A stretch of DNA of 64,000 nt, taken from assembly GCF_013377785.1 (NCBI RefSeq), contig NZ_JABXWT010000009.1:1-64000 (forward strand), read 5' to 3'. Below the pieces are notes generated by a model. The model saw only the letters and a list, made by a program, of their open reading frames with translations, ran no database searches and was not told the origin of the DNA. This DNA is from Ruegeria haliotis. GTDB lineage: Bacteria > Pseudomonadota > Alphaproteobacteria > Rhodobacterales > Rhodobacteraceae. The position numbers were made by a program, and so were the translations under genes. This document shows, piece after piece, positions 16,435 through 25,146 of this stretch; position 1 is the first letter of the stretch; every line of letters begins with the position of its first letter.

Positions 16435-17790
16435 TCAGGTGGACAGCGACGGCCAAACGGCTTTGGATGTGCCCAGTTTCGAGGCCGGCAATGTCCACCG
16501 CATTTCGGCGTCTCCAACGGTCAGCGCGGGTTTCAGGCGATGGCCATCCCCCCAACCAGAGGACTCGATCACCTGGGAATAGTCTGCAGGAGATGCCTTC
16601 TTGATGTCTGCGCCCGTGCTGATCTTGCCCAAAATAGCCAGCAATTCGGCTGTGCGGGCCAGAGACAGATGCGCGTGCATAATCGAATTGCCGGACGCGG
16701 CCTCAGCCAGTGCTGACAACACGGCTGCGGCCATCAGGTATCCTGTGGCATGATCCAGAGCCTGAACCGGCAGAGGCGTTGGCTTGTCGGAACTGGCCCA
16801 TTGCATTCCTGCATGGGCGATCCCGGCGCTCATCTGCACGAGGCTGTCGAACCCGCGCCGTGTGGACCAGGGCCCCTGCCATCCATAAGCGTCCAGAGTG
16901 ACCTCGACCCGGTTCGGGGCCAATTCGTCTCGTTTCGCCTTGGTCAACCCAAGCGCATCCAGCGCACCGGGGCGGTACCCATGCACAAAGACATCTGCCT
17001 GCGCCAACAGATCTTGCAGACGCTCCAGCCCGGTTGGAGACTTCAGGTCCAGATACGTACAGCGTTTGCCCAGTGAGATGTCGGGAATCACGCCCGGTTC
17101 GTCCCAGCCCGGGGGGTCAACACGCAATACGTCAGCCCCGAATCCGGCCAGCGTGCGGGTCGAAACCGGGCCAGCCAGAATGCGGGTCAGGTCGAGAACC
17201 CGTAAACCCGCCAGAGGGCGCGCGGCTGTTGCCTCTGGCCGATCACGCAGCGTGATGCGTCGCGGATTCTGCCAGCCAACCAGTGGGTCGCGGGTGACGG
17301 CGCGGCCCTGCGGATGGTCCTGCCACTCGGCCCGGCTGCGCATCGCCGCGGCGACGCCACCTTCGGCTACGATCATCGCCTCCAGATCATTGATGGCCCA
17401 TGTCTTGACGGCCTGTGCCACGGCATTTCTGTCAGCCTGGGCGCTCAGAACCTTCAGCGCCGCTGCGCGGTGGCGTGGCAGGTTGGTGTGCAGTCTGATC
17501 CAGCCGTCCGAGGCCAGGTAATCTCCGGCTATCGCATCCCACAGGCTGGGCATTTCCCACCCATCGGGTTTGAAAGACAAGCCGTACCAAAGCGAGGCCA
17601 ATCGATGATCAACCGCGACCTCGGGTGCAGTCGAGGTCAGGTTCATGGCAGTTACGAGGCGTGCCAGTTCCCGACCCACAGCCGCAAAACTTGCCGTTGC
17701 CAATTCAGAGACCGCGAAAACGCTGGGCCGTGCGCCAGAGCCTGTCGTGCGATAGCTGTCAACAGCCGGGAGAGAGGCCAACAAGCTCAT
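16435..17790 (-). CDS. Class III (CaiB/BaiF-type) CoA-transferase with rearranged domain order
   Basis: A 451-residue protein. From about residue 192 it has the classic N-terminal CoA-transferase sequence: PLAGLRVLDLTRILAGPVS, then GADVLRVDPPG, LDLKSPTG, VFVHGYRPGALDALGL and the catalytic-Asp region LPVQALDHATGYLMAA. The segment that normally follows this (AINDLEAMIVAEGGVAAAM, then EWQDHPQGRAV) lies before it, at about residues 130-165. The order therefore looks permuted or made from two part-copies. It overlaps the ABC permease gene by four bases and so belongs to the importer operon. It would transfer CoA between carboxylic acids; the substrate is unknown. Confidence 0.78.
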   Translation of the reverse strand: MSLLASLPAVDSYRTTGSGARPSVFAVSELATASFAAVGRELARLVTAMNLTSTAPEVAVDHRLASLWYGLSFKPDGWEMPSLWDAIAGDYLASDGWIRLHTNLPRHRAAALKVLSAQADRNAVAQAVKTWAINDLEAMIVAEGGVAAAMRSRAEWQDHPQGRAVTRDPLVGWQNPRRITLRDRPEATAARPLAGLRVLDLTRILAGPVSTRTLAGFGADVLRVDPPGWDEPGVIPDISLGKRCTYLDLKSPTGLERLQDLLAQADVFVHGYRPGALDALGLTKAKRDELAPNRVEVTLDAYGWQGPWSTRRGFDSLVQMSAGIAHAGMQWASSDKPTPLPVQALDHATGYLMAAAVLSALAEAASGNSIMHAHLSLARTAELLAILGKISTGADIKKASPADYSQVIESSGWGDGHRLKPALTVGDAEMRWTLPASKLGTSKAVWPSLST

Positions 17791-18941
17791 TGCTGATAGG
17801 GGTCCAGACTGTCGCGCAGCCCGTCACCCAGAAAGTTGAACGCCAGTACGATGACGATGATCGGCAGCATCGGAATCGCAGTCCATGGGTAAATCTCGAT
17901 CGAGGCGAGGTTTTGTGCGTCATTCAGCATCACGCCCCAACTGACCGCAGGCGCACGCAGGCCGAGGCCAAGGAAACTAAGCGCAGTTTCCCCCAGAATC
18001 ATGGCCGGAATCGACAGCGTGGCCGAGGCGATCAGGTGTGACATGAAATTGGGCAGCAGATGCTTGCGGATCACCCGACCCGAGCTTGCCCCCATCATCT
18101 CGGCCGCGCGCACGTATTCCTCTTCGCGCAGGGACAGGAACTTCGCCCGCACCGAGCGCGCCAATCCCGGCCAGTCGAGGATGCCAAGGATGATCGAAAT
18201 GATGAAGAAGACGGCGACCGGGCTCCAGTTCGAAGGCACGGCGGCGGACAGCGCCAGCCACAACGGAAGTTCCGGCAGCGATCGCAGGATTTCGATAACC
18301 CGGTTGATGACCCAATCGATGCGCCCCCCGAAATATCCGGCCATCGAGCCGAACAGAATGCCAAGAGTGAAGGAGACGGAAATGCCGATCAAACCCACAG
18401 TCAGCGACAGTTGCGCGCCGTATAGGATACGGCTGAATATGTCGCGGCCCAATCGGTCGGACCCCCACAAGAACAAAGTGGACCCTTCAGGGGCGCAGAT
18501 CAGATGTGTGTCTGACGGGATCAGTCCGGCCAGCCGATATTCTGAGCCTTCGCAGAAGAACCGGATGGGGCGCGGGTCTTCCGTATCGGACACAAATTTC
18601 CACTGGAATGTTTCCAGATCGGCCTCGGCCACGATGGGGTAAACATAAGGCCCGATGAATGCGCCGTCGTGGAACCAGTTGATCGATTGCGGCGGGGCAT
18701 AAAGATGCTCGCCGTTGCGATCATTCGGGCCGTAAGGCGCGATGAAGCCCGCAAAGGGCAGCATCAGGTAGCACAACAAAAGGAAGACGCCTGAAATCAG
18801 GCCCAGCTTGTGTGTTCTGAATTTGCGCCAGACCAGAACCCAGTTTGGCGCGTCCAGATCTGCGCGCTCCAATTGCTGCACGGACGCCTGAGGATCAAAC
18901 GGGGCGTCATCTACATAGCGGTCGTCAGGACGGTCAGTCAT
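17787..18941 (-). CDS. Peptide/oligosaccharide ABC importer permease (DppC/YejE type)
   Basis: A 384-residue inner-membrane permease. A long periplasmic loop (about residues 70-165) separates the first membrane segment from the five-helix BPD core, as in YejE and the alpha-galactoside permease AgpC. The cytosolic EAA loop that docks the ATPase reads EEEYVRAAEMMGASSGRVI. The GSDRLGRDIFSR motif of the DppC family is present. It overlaps its partner permease and the CoA-transferase gene by four bases each, so all are co-translated. Confidence 0.87.
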   Translation of the reverse strand: MTDRPDDRYVDDAPFDPQASVQQLERADLDAPNWVLVWRKFRTHKLGLISGVFLLLCYLMLPFAGFIAPYGPNDRNGEHLYAPPQSINWFHDGAFIGPYVYPIVAEADLETFQWKFVSDTEDPRPIRFFCEGSEYRLAGLIPSDTHLICAPEGSTLFLWGSDRLGRDIFSRILYGAQLSLTVGLIGISVSFTLGILFGSMAGYFGGRIDWVINRVIEILRSLPELPLWLALSAAVPSNWSPVAVFFIISIILGILDWPGLARSVRAKFLSLREEEYVRAAEMMGASSGRVIRKHLLPNFMSHLIASATLSIPAMILGETALSFLGLGLRAPAVSWGVMLNDAQNLASIEIYPWTAIPMLPIIVIVLAFNFLGDGLRDSLDPYQQ

Positions 18942-19966
18942 GCTTCGCGTCCCTCATAGCGGATGCGCGGGTCAAGCATGACCAGCAAGATGTCGGAAAT
19001 CATGGTGCCGATCAGGGTCAGAAGGGCGACGAACATAAGGATGAAGGCCGACAGGAATTGATCCTGCGTTTTCAGTGCCGTCAGAAGGGTAGGGCCGATG
19101 GTCTGCAAGCCCAGCACAACCGACACCAGAACCGACCCGGAAACCATCGAGGGCAGCAGATTGCCGATGTCGGCGACAAAGGGGTTGAAGGCGACGCGCA
19201 GGGGATATTTGGTCAGCATCCGGGATGGGGCCATGCCCTTGGCAATGGCGGTTTCCACGTATGGCTTACCCAATTCGTCCAACATGTTTGCGCGCAAACG
19301 CTGCATCATCGCCGAAGCCCCTGAGGTGCCGATGACAAAGGTGGGCACGATCAGATGGATGAGGATGGATTTCAGTTTTGCCCAACTCATCGGTTCACCT
19401 TCGAACGAAGGGTCCATTAAACCGCCGATTGGCAGGTTGAAGTATTGGTGTCCGTAGTAGAACAGGATCAGCGCCAGCAGAAAGTTCGGCGTAGCCAGAC
19501 CAAGATACCCCACAAAGGCTGAGGTGTAGTCGATCCAGGTCCGTGACCGGGCGGCGGCAAGAACCCCAAGCGGCAAGGCGACGGCGTATACAAACAGGAT
19601 CGCGGCCAGATTGACGACAACCGTCAGCCAAAGCGTGTCACCCACGATTTCCGAGACGGGTCGATCAAATTCAAACGACCAGCCATAATTGCCCTGAAGC
19701 AATCCAGAAAACCCGTGGGGACCCGGCCAGAAACCAATCCAGATCAGGAACTGTTCCCACATCGGACGGTCCAGCGCATATTCGGCGCGCAGGAATTCGG
19801 CCTTGGCCACGCCCGCGGATTGACCCGAGGCCTGAAGTTCCGCGATCTGGTTGCTCAGGTAATCACCCGGCGGAAGGTTGATGATGACGAATACCAGAAC
19901 TGACACCACCAAAAGTGTCAGCAGCATCGTAAAAAAGCGATACACCGCATAGCGCAGCATTATCAT
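18938..19966 (-). CDS. Peptide/oligosaccharide ABC importer permease (DppB/YejB type)
   Basis: A 342-residue permease with an N-terminal membrane segment (FFTMLLTLLVVSVLVFVIIN), the DppB-family loop, and the EAA motif region ELGKPYVETAIAKGMAPSR. The start is ATG 19966, preceded by AGGAG eight bases away; a second ATG six bases downstream is less well placed. It follows the binding-protein gene by 13 bases. It pairs with the permease at 17787-18941. Confidence 0.87.
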   Translation of the reverse strand: MIMLRYAVYRFFTMLLTLLVVSVLVFVIINLPPGDYLSNQIAELQASGQSAGVAKAEFLRAEYALDRPMWEQFLIWIGFWPGPHGFSGLLQGNYGWSFEFDRPVSEIVGDTLWLTVVVNLAAILFVYAVALPLGVLAAARSRTWIDYTSAFVGYLGLATPNFLLALILFYYGHQYFNLPIGGLMDPSFEGEPMSWAKLKSILIHLIVPTFVIGTSGASAMMQRLRANMLDELGKPYVETAIAKGMAPSRMLTKYPLRVAFNPFVADIGNLLPSMVSGSVLVSVVLGLQTIGPTLLTALKTQDQFLSAFILMFVALLTLIGTMISDILLVMLDPRIRYEGREA

Positions 19967-19979
19967 TTAGCTGCTCCTG

Positions 19980-21890
19980 TCAGTCGGCAAAAAAGAATTC
20001 GTCCGGGCGATGTATGCCGAAATGCGCACCGGGTTCCCATGCCCACATGGCCTGCTCTGGTACATTGCGCAATCGGTTCGAAACCACGATGGGTTGTGGT
20101 GCACCATTGAGAATGCCGATGGCATATAGCTGGTCGGCGTGGATGTTCAGCATCTCGGTCCAAATGGCTTCACGCTCTTCGCTGGTTGTGGCCACGTCCC
20201 AGTCATGGGCCAATGCCATCAGCCGTTCGGCTTCGGGCATGTCGGGCGCTTCGCCGACTTCTCCACCTGTCTGATAGTATTGGCCCCATTTGGGCCAGGC
20301 CAGAAACACCTGATCGGTTGGCGCCAGATAGGCCGGAGACGTGTGCGCCTGCGGAATTCCGTCATCCCAGCCGAACCAGACCGACGCCATCGTGCTGCCC
20401 GCAAATACGCGGTTCCGCAGAATGTCCCGATCCAGCGGCCGCATCACCAGTTTGACGCCAATGTCCCGCCAGTTATCGGTGACGATCTGAAGCGCGTTTT
20501 CGACCTCCTGCCGTTCACCGGCAGTTTCGATCACCAACTCCATCGGGCGACCGTCGGGCAGCAGTCGGATACCGTATTTATCCCGTTGATCCAGCCCAGC
20601 CTCGTCCAGCAGGGCGTTGGCCTGATCTATATCGTAATCCGCCCAGGCTTTGGTATTCTCTTCGCTATAGAAAGGCGAGGCGGGCAGAACCGACATCGCG
20701 CCGGGATGGGCCAGCTTGAAATACAGCGCCTGATTGATGGTCTTGCGGTCGATGGCCAGCGACAAGGCGCGGCGCACACGTACGTCGCGCAGAACAGCGC
20801 GCCAGCCTTCGTCGTCGAAATTCAGGTTCGGATAGATCGCAATCTGCGATGCGACGCCGGTTTTCCACAGAAGGGTTTTATATCCGCCCTGTGCCTCACC
20901 TTTTTTCAGGATTGAGGCATCGCGGAAGGCCAATCCGCGGCCCTGCAGATCGCTTTCGCCTGCATTGGTTTTGGCGGCGACCAGCCCGGGGGCGACGATC
21001 TCCATCTCGACCACGTCGATATACGGCAGTTGCACGCCTTTGGAGTCGATACGGTGATAATAGGGATTGCGCACGAAGTTGTGCCGGATCTTCTTGCCTG
21101 AGCTCGCGTTCAGCCAAGGCTGCAATGTGGGCAGCTTATGGTTGTCGAACTTATAGAGGTTATCCACTTTGTTGTGCAGCGCCGCCCAGCTTTTGACGCG
21201 AGCATCGTCTACGTTAAAGGCCAAGTCCTCTGGATCGGCGAACTTCTCGTGATACTGTTTGAGAAAGGCTGACGGGCGATAGATAAATGGTGGGCGCGCC
21301 TGTGCCAGAGACTGCAGGAAATCAGGATTGGGATTGTCCCATTCATAGATCACCGTTGTCTCATCCGGGAACGTGACGGTGGGCAACTTGCCTTCGATGA
21401 TCAGAAAGTCCGGAGGACCAGAGGGACTGAGAAGCTTGTTGTTGGCAACATCTTCCCACCAGTACCGAAAGTCCTCGGACGTAAAAGGTGACCCGTCCGA
21501 CCATTTGTGGCCGTCGCGTAGGTTCAGGGTGAATTTGCGATTGTCTTCGCTCTCGAACGAGGCCAGCAGGTCAGGGACAATGGTGTAGTTTTCGTCAAAC
21601 CCAACCAGCCGCGCATAACCGTAGACGACCATTTGACGAACATCTTTGGACCGCGTGACCATAGTACTCAATGTGCCGCCAGGTGTTCCGAAGTCGCGCC
21701 CTTTTGCAGCCAGATCGATAATCAGCGGGTCTTTGGGCAGGCGGTCTTGAACGGGCGGCAGATTGCCAGCATCAACCTCGGCGGCCCAAAAAGCGCTTTC
21801 TTTCAGGTCCGGTGTTCCTGCCGCGGCGGGCAGCATCCAGGCAATGGCCAGCGAAGCGGCCAGGATCAGCGGGCGAGTGGTCTTAAACAT
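19980..21890 (-). CDS. Extracellular solute-binding protein, family 5
   Basis: About 636 residues with a signal peptide (LILAASLAIAWMLPAAAG), so it is exported to the periplasm. The body shows SBP family 5 features: NLRDGHKWSDGSPFTSEDF near residue 125 and RRALSLAIDRKTINQALY near 390. Its length and its N-terminal DRLP.DPL segment resemble the long binding proteins of YejA/AgpA-type importers, which take oligopeptides or oligosaccharides; the two cannot be distinguished here. ATG 21890 overlaps the end of the ATPase gene by eight bases. Confidence 0.86.
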   Translation of the reverse strand: MFKTTRPLILAASLAIAWMLPAAAGTPDLKESAFWAAEVDAGNLPPVQDRLPKDPLIIDLAAKGRDFGTPGGTLSTMVTRSKDVRQMVVYGYARLVGFDENYTIVPDLLASFESEDNRKFTLNLRDGHKWSDGSPFTSEDFRYWWEDVANNKLLSPSGPPDFLIIEGKLPTVTFPDETTVIYEWDNPNPDFLQSLAQARPPFIYRPSAFLKQYHEKFADPEDLAFNVDDARVKSWAALHNKVDNLYKFDNHKLPTLQPWLNASSGKKIRHNFVRNPYYHRIDSKGVQLPYIDVVEMEIVAPGLVAAKTNAGESDLQGRGLAFRDASILKKGEAQGGYKTLLWKTGVASQIAIYPNLNFDDEGWRAVLRDVRVRRALSLAIDRKTINQALYFKLAHPGAMSVLPASPFYSEENTKAWADYDIDQANALLDEAGLDQRDKYGIRLLPDGRPMELVIETAGERQEVENALQIVTDNWRDIGVKLVMRPLDRDILRNRVFAGSTMASVWFGWDDGIPQAHTSPAYLAPTDQVFLAWPKWGQYYQTGGEVGEAPDMPEAERLMALAHDWDVATTSEEREAIWTEMLNIHADQLYAIGILNGAPQPIVVSNRLRNVPEQAMWAWEPGAHFGIHRPDEFFFAD

Positions 21891-23655
21891 GGCAACGTAC
21901 CTTATGGCCCGGTTCCAATTCCACAAGTGAGGGTATCACTGTGTCCGAGAAACGAAAGGCTTCATCCCAACAATCCGGCGAGCCGGCGCCCAAAGAAACC
22001 ATTTTCAGGTCGATCGGGCGATTGATGTCAGGTTCGGGTTGAGCGGCAATCAACGCCTTGGTGTATGGGTGGCGTGGATTGTAGAAAAGGGTTTCGGGTG
22101 GGGCCTGTTCCACGACAAGCCCCCTGCGCATGACGGCAACTTCATCGGCAATGCGCGCCACGACGGCTAGGTCGTGGGAGATAAAGAAATAAGACAGGTT
22201 TAGACCGTCCTGCAGATTTTCCAGAAGGGTAAGGATCTGCTCTTGAACGGACACGTCCAATGCCGATGTCGGCTCATCGCAGACAATCAATTGCGGGTCC
22301 AGCATCATTGCCCGCGCGATGGACAGGCGTTGTCTCTGGCCGCCGGAAAAGGCATGTGGATAGCGTTTGAGCATGTCTGAATTCAGCCCCACACGCTGCA
22401 GCATCTCTGCCGCTTTGTCCCGTTGTTCCGACGTTGAGCCGACGCGATGTATTTCCAACGGCTCGGTCATGGCGTCCTGAACACGCATCCGTGGACTGAG
22501 TGAGCTGTAGGGGTCTTGAAACACCATCTGTGCCTTGCGCTGAAACGCAGTGCGCTGGGCGCGCGTCATATGGTGAACAGTGATGGGATCTTCGTTTGGT
22601 GAAGTGCGAAACAGAACCTCGCCACCCGGATCAGGCAATTCGGCGCCCAGTGCGATCCGCGCGGCGGTGGTCTTGCCTGAGCCGCTTTCACCAACAATGG
22701 CCAGCGTTTTGCCGCGCGCCAGATTCAGATCAACACCTCGGCATGCATGGATTGCCTTGTCGGCTTGCCACCCCTTGCTGGCACGCATGGTGTAGGTCTT
22801 CGAGACGTCCTTCATTTGTAGAATCAGATCTTCGCTTGGCATTGGCAGACCAACCGCTTCCTGATCTGGAATCTCGGGTGCGGCATCGAACAACTGTTTG
22901 GTGTAAGGATGGGCCGGGGCAGTCAGGATTGGTGCGGCGGGGCCGGATTCCATCACCCGTCCCTTATGCATGACAACAACACGTTCGGCCATGTTGGCAA
23001 CGACACCCAGATCATGGGTGACAAGGATCAGCGCCATCCCCGTTTCTCTCTGAAGTTCCTTGATAAGCCCCAGCACCTGCGCCTGCGTGGTCACGTCCAA
23101 CGCAGTTGTTGGCTCGTCCGCAATCAGTAGCTCGGGTTTTGCCACCATGGCCATGGCGATCATGGCGCGCTGGCGCATCCCGCCTGACATCTCGAATGGA
23201 TAGGAGTCATAAGCGCGTTGAGGGTCCGGAAAGCCGACGCGCTCGAACTGTTCTAACACCTCAGTGCGCGCCTGAGATTCCGAAGCGCCGCGGTGCAGCC
23301 ACAGAACTTCGCTAACCTGATTGCCGATCTTGTGCAGCGGCGACAGCGATCGCATCGGCTCCTGAAAGATCATTGAAATCCGGTTGCCGCGAATACTGCG
23401 CATTTCGCGTTCACTGATTTCCATCAGCTCCGCCGTGCCTTTGGAATCATTCAGGGTTATTGTGCCGCTGCGAATTTGCGCCGCGCGTGGAAGAATTCGC
23501 AGTGCCGCCCGACAGGAAATCGTTTTGCCCGAACCGGATTCTCCGACCAATGCAAGTGTTTGTCCGGCCTCAACATCAAAATTCACATCTGTGACAACGG
23601 ACTCTCCCGTGCCAAAGCCGATGCTGAGGTCTCTGACGGACAACAACGCGCTCAT
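21883..23655 (-). CDS. Double ABC ATPase of the importer (YejF/Dpp type)
   Basis: A 590-residue protein with two complete nucleotide-binding domains. Each has a Walker A motif GESGSGKT (about residues 37 and 320), a signature ([12 protein letters not shown] and [12 protein letters not shown]), and a Walker B ([12 protein letters not shown] and [12 protein letters not shown]). This fused DppD-DppF arrangement is that of YejF. It is first in the operon, followed by binding protein, two permeases and the CoA-transferase. It drives import by ATP hydrolysis at the inner membrane. Confidence 0.93.
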   Translation of the reverse strand: MSALLSVRDLSIGFGTGESVVTDVNFDVEAGQTLALVGESGSGKTISCRAALRILPRAAQIRSGTITLNDSKGTAELMEISEREMRSIRGNRISMIFQEPMRSLSPLHKIGNQVSEVLWLHRGASESQARTEVLEQFERVGFPDPQRAYDSYPFEMSGGMRQRAMIAMAMVAKPELLIADEPTTALDVTTQAQVLGLIKELQRETGMALILVTHDLGVVANMAERVVVMHKGRVMESGPAAPILTAPAHPYTKQLFDAAPEIPDQEAVGLPMPSEDLILQMKDVSKTYTMRASKGWQADKAIHACRGVDLNLARGKTLAIVGESGSGKTTAARIALGAELPDPGGEVLFRTSPNEDPITVHHMTRAQRTAFQRKAQMVFQDPYSSLSPRMRVQDAMTEPLEIHRVGSTSEQRDKAAEMLQRVGLNSDMLKRYPHAFSGGQRQRLSIARAMMLDPQLIVCDEPTSALDVSVQEQILTLLENLQDGLNLSYFFISHDLAVVARIADEVAVMRRGLVVEQAPPETLFYNPRHPYTKALIAAQPEPDINRPIDLKMVSLGAGSPDCWDEAFRFSDTVIPSLVELEPGHKVRCHV

Positions 23656-23888
23656 GCGGGTTTTCCACCCGGTTGGCCGTTCGGTAACATCGGCGATATC
23701 AACTCCCTGTGTTTTTTCGTGCAGTGTCGCGCGGTTCTGCCCGACTAGTCAAACCCGTTCTTGGGCTGAAATGTCGCGGAAATGTGAAACTTGGGGCTTC
23801 ACTTCTACACAAAGTCTTGAGTTTTTGTCATCAAGGGCGGCGTCGACTGCATCTATGCTGGCGACTGGTATCAAGGAGAGATTTCCCA

Positions 23889-24386
23889 GTGTCCGAGAGT
23901 CAAAGCCGTCTGGATCTGTTCATCGATCGCATGGTGTCACAGCGCACCTGTCTGGATTTTGCAATCGCGCAAACCACCGGAATGCCCGGACCTGTGTTCG
24001 AGCTGGGTTTGGGCAATGGCCGAACTTATCACCATATGGCGCAGCGTATTCAGGACCGCCCGGTCTATGTGTTTGAACGCGCTGTCGCGTCGCATCCGGA
24101 TTCTACGCCACCCGAAGACCGGGTGATTCTTGGTGATGTTCGCGAAACGCTGCCTGCGTCAGTTGATCGATTCGGGGCGTCGGCCAGTTTGATCCACGCC
24201 GATCTTGGTGGTCACAACCGGGAAAAGAACGACGCGTTCGCGCGCTTTGTTTCCCCATTGATCGAGCCGCTGCTGGTGCCGGGTGGGCTAATGGTGTCCA
24301 GCGACCGGATGTATTTTGACGCCTTGACCGAGCTGCCTCTGCCCGAGGGTGCGGTCGAAGGGCGCTGTTTTATCTACCGCCGCTGA
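23889..24386 (+). CDS. Small class I SAM-dependent methyltransferase-like protein
   Basis: A 165-residue protein from GTG 23889, preceded by AAGGAG ten bases upstream; the frame is open farther upstream but without a good start. SAM motif I is PVFELGLGNGRTYHHM. The PGGLMVSSD segment near the C-terminus matches a late strand of the fold. It is a paralogue of the protein encoded at 7089-7565, with common LGNGRTY and SHPDSTPP-like motifs. It diverges from the importer operon and is followed 19 bases later by a GST gene. Substrate unknown. Confidence 0.75.
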   Translation: MSESQSRLDLFIDRMVSQRTCLDFAIAQTTGMPGPVFELGLGNGRTYHHMAQRIQDRPVYVFERAVASHPDSTPPEDRVILGDVRETLPASVDRFGASASLIHADLGGHNREKNDAFARFVSPLIEPLLVPGGLMVSSDRMYFDALTELPLPEGAVEGRCFIYRR

Positions 24387-24405
24387 TCCGCGAGGGAGCC
24401 TGCCG

Positions 24406-25035
24406 ATGATATTCTACGATTGCTCGACGGCCCCCAGTCCGCGCCGCGCCCGGATGTTCATTGCCGAGAAGGGGTTGGAAATTGAGACGCGTGATATCTC
24501 GATCGCGACAGGTGAGCAATTGGGCGAAGCATTTCGCGCCGTGAACCCGCGCGCCACTCTTCCGGTTCTTGTGACGGATGAAGGGACGGTTCTGACGGAA
24601 AATCTGGGTATCGCCGCTTATCTTGAGGCGCGGTTCCCCGAACCGCCCCTGATGGGGCGAAACCCTGACGAAAAGGGGTTGGTCCTGATGTGGAATGCGA
24701 TTGTGGAGCAGCAGGGCGGCGCACCCATCGCCGAGGCGCTTCGCAACACGCATCCGGCGTTCAAGGACAGAGCTATTACGGGGCCTGTGAACTTCCCGCA
24801 AATTCCAGATTTGGAGCAACGTGGTGTAGAGCGCACAAAGTTGTTCTTCGACCTGCTGGAGACAAGGCTGCAGGAAAGTCCCTGTATAGCGGGAGATGCT
24901 TTTACGCTCGCAGATATCTCGTCCTTTGTGTTTGTCGATTTCGCACGCGTCGTCAAAATGCGGATCCCAGAGGGGAACACAGCCACCCAAGCGTGGTTTG
25001 ATAAGATTCAGTCCCGGCCCAGCGCGAACCTCTGA
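24406..25035 (+). CDS. Glutathione S-transferase family protein
   Basis: A 209-residue protein from ATG 24406, with GAGGGAG as ribosome site. The thioredoxin-like N-terminal domain shows STAPSPRRARMFIAEKGL (glutathione-site loop) and NPRATLPVLVTDEGTVLTEN with the cis-Pro and Glu-Asn pair. The C-terminal helical domain contains FTLADISSFVFVDFARVV, the N-capping motif of GSTs. Cytosolic. It probably forms a two-gene unit with the methyltransferase-like gene. Substrate unknown. Confidence 0.88.
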   Translation: MIFYDCSTAPSPRRARMFIAEKGLEIETRDISIATGEQLGEAFRAVNPRATLPVLVTDEGTVLTENLGIAAYLEARFPEPPLMGRNPDEKGLVLMWNAIVEQQGGAPIAEALRNTHPAFKDRAITGPVNFPQIPDLEQRGVERTKLFFDLLETRLQESPCIAGDAFTLADISSFVFVDFARVVKMRIPEGNTATQAWFDKIQSRPSANL

Positions 25036-25086
25036 AAACTGCCAGGCGGGCGGTGAGAACTCTCAGTCGCTGATACTGTACAGAAA

Positions 25087-25096
25087 TGTCTAGACA
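25087..25096. promoter_or_regulatory. Palindromic operator candidate TGTCTAGACA
   Basis: A perfect ten-base palindrome 51 bases upstream of the GcvT-flavoprotein gene, in an intergenic region of about 110 bases. Its position suits repression of the operon 25147-31078, which encodes its own TetR-type regulator. TetR sites are usually longer, so a GntR-type protein is another possibility. Assignment is from position and symmetry only. Confidence 0.35.
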
Positions 25097-25146
25097 GAAG
25101 TGAACAGTGTTATTAGCGTCTGAGCATCTTTGCAGAGGAGAGCGGG

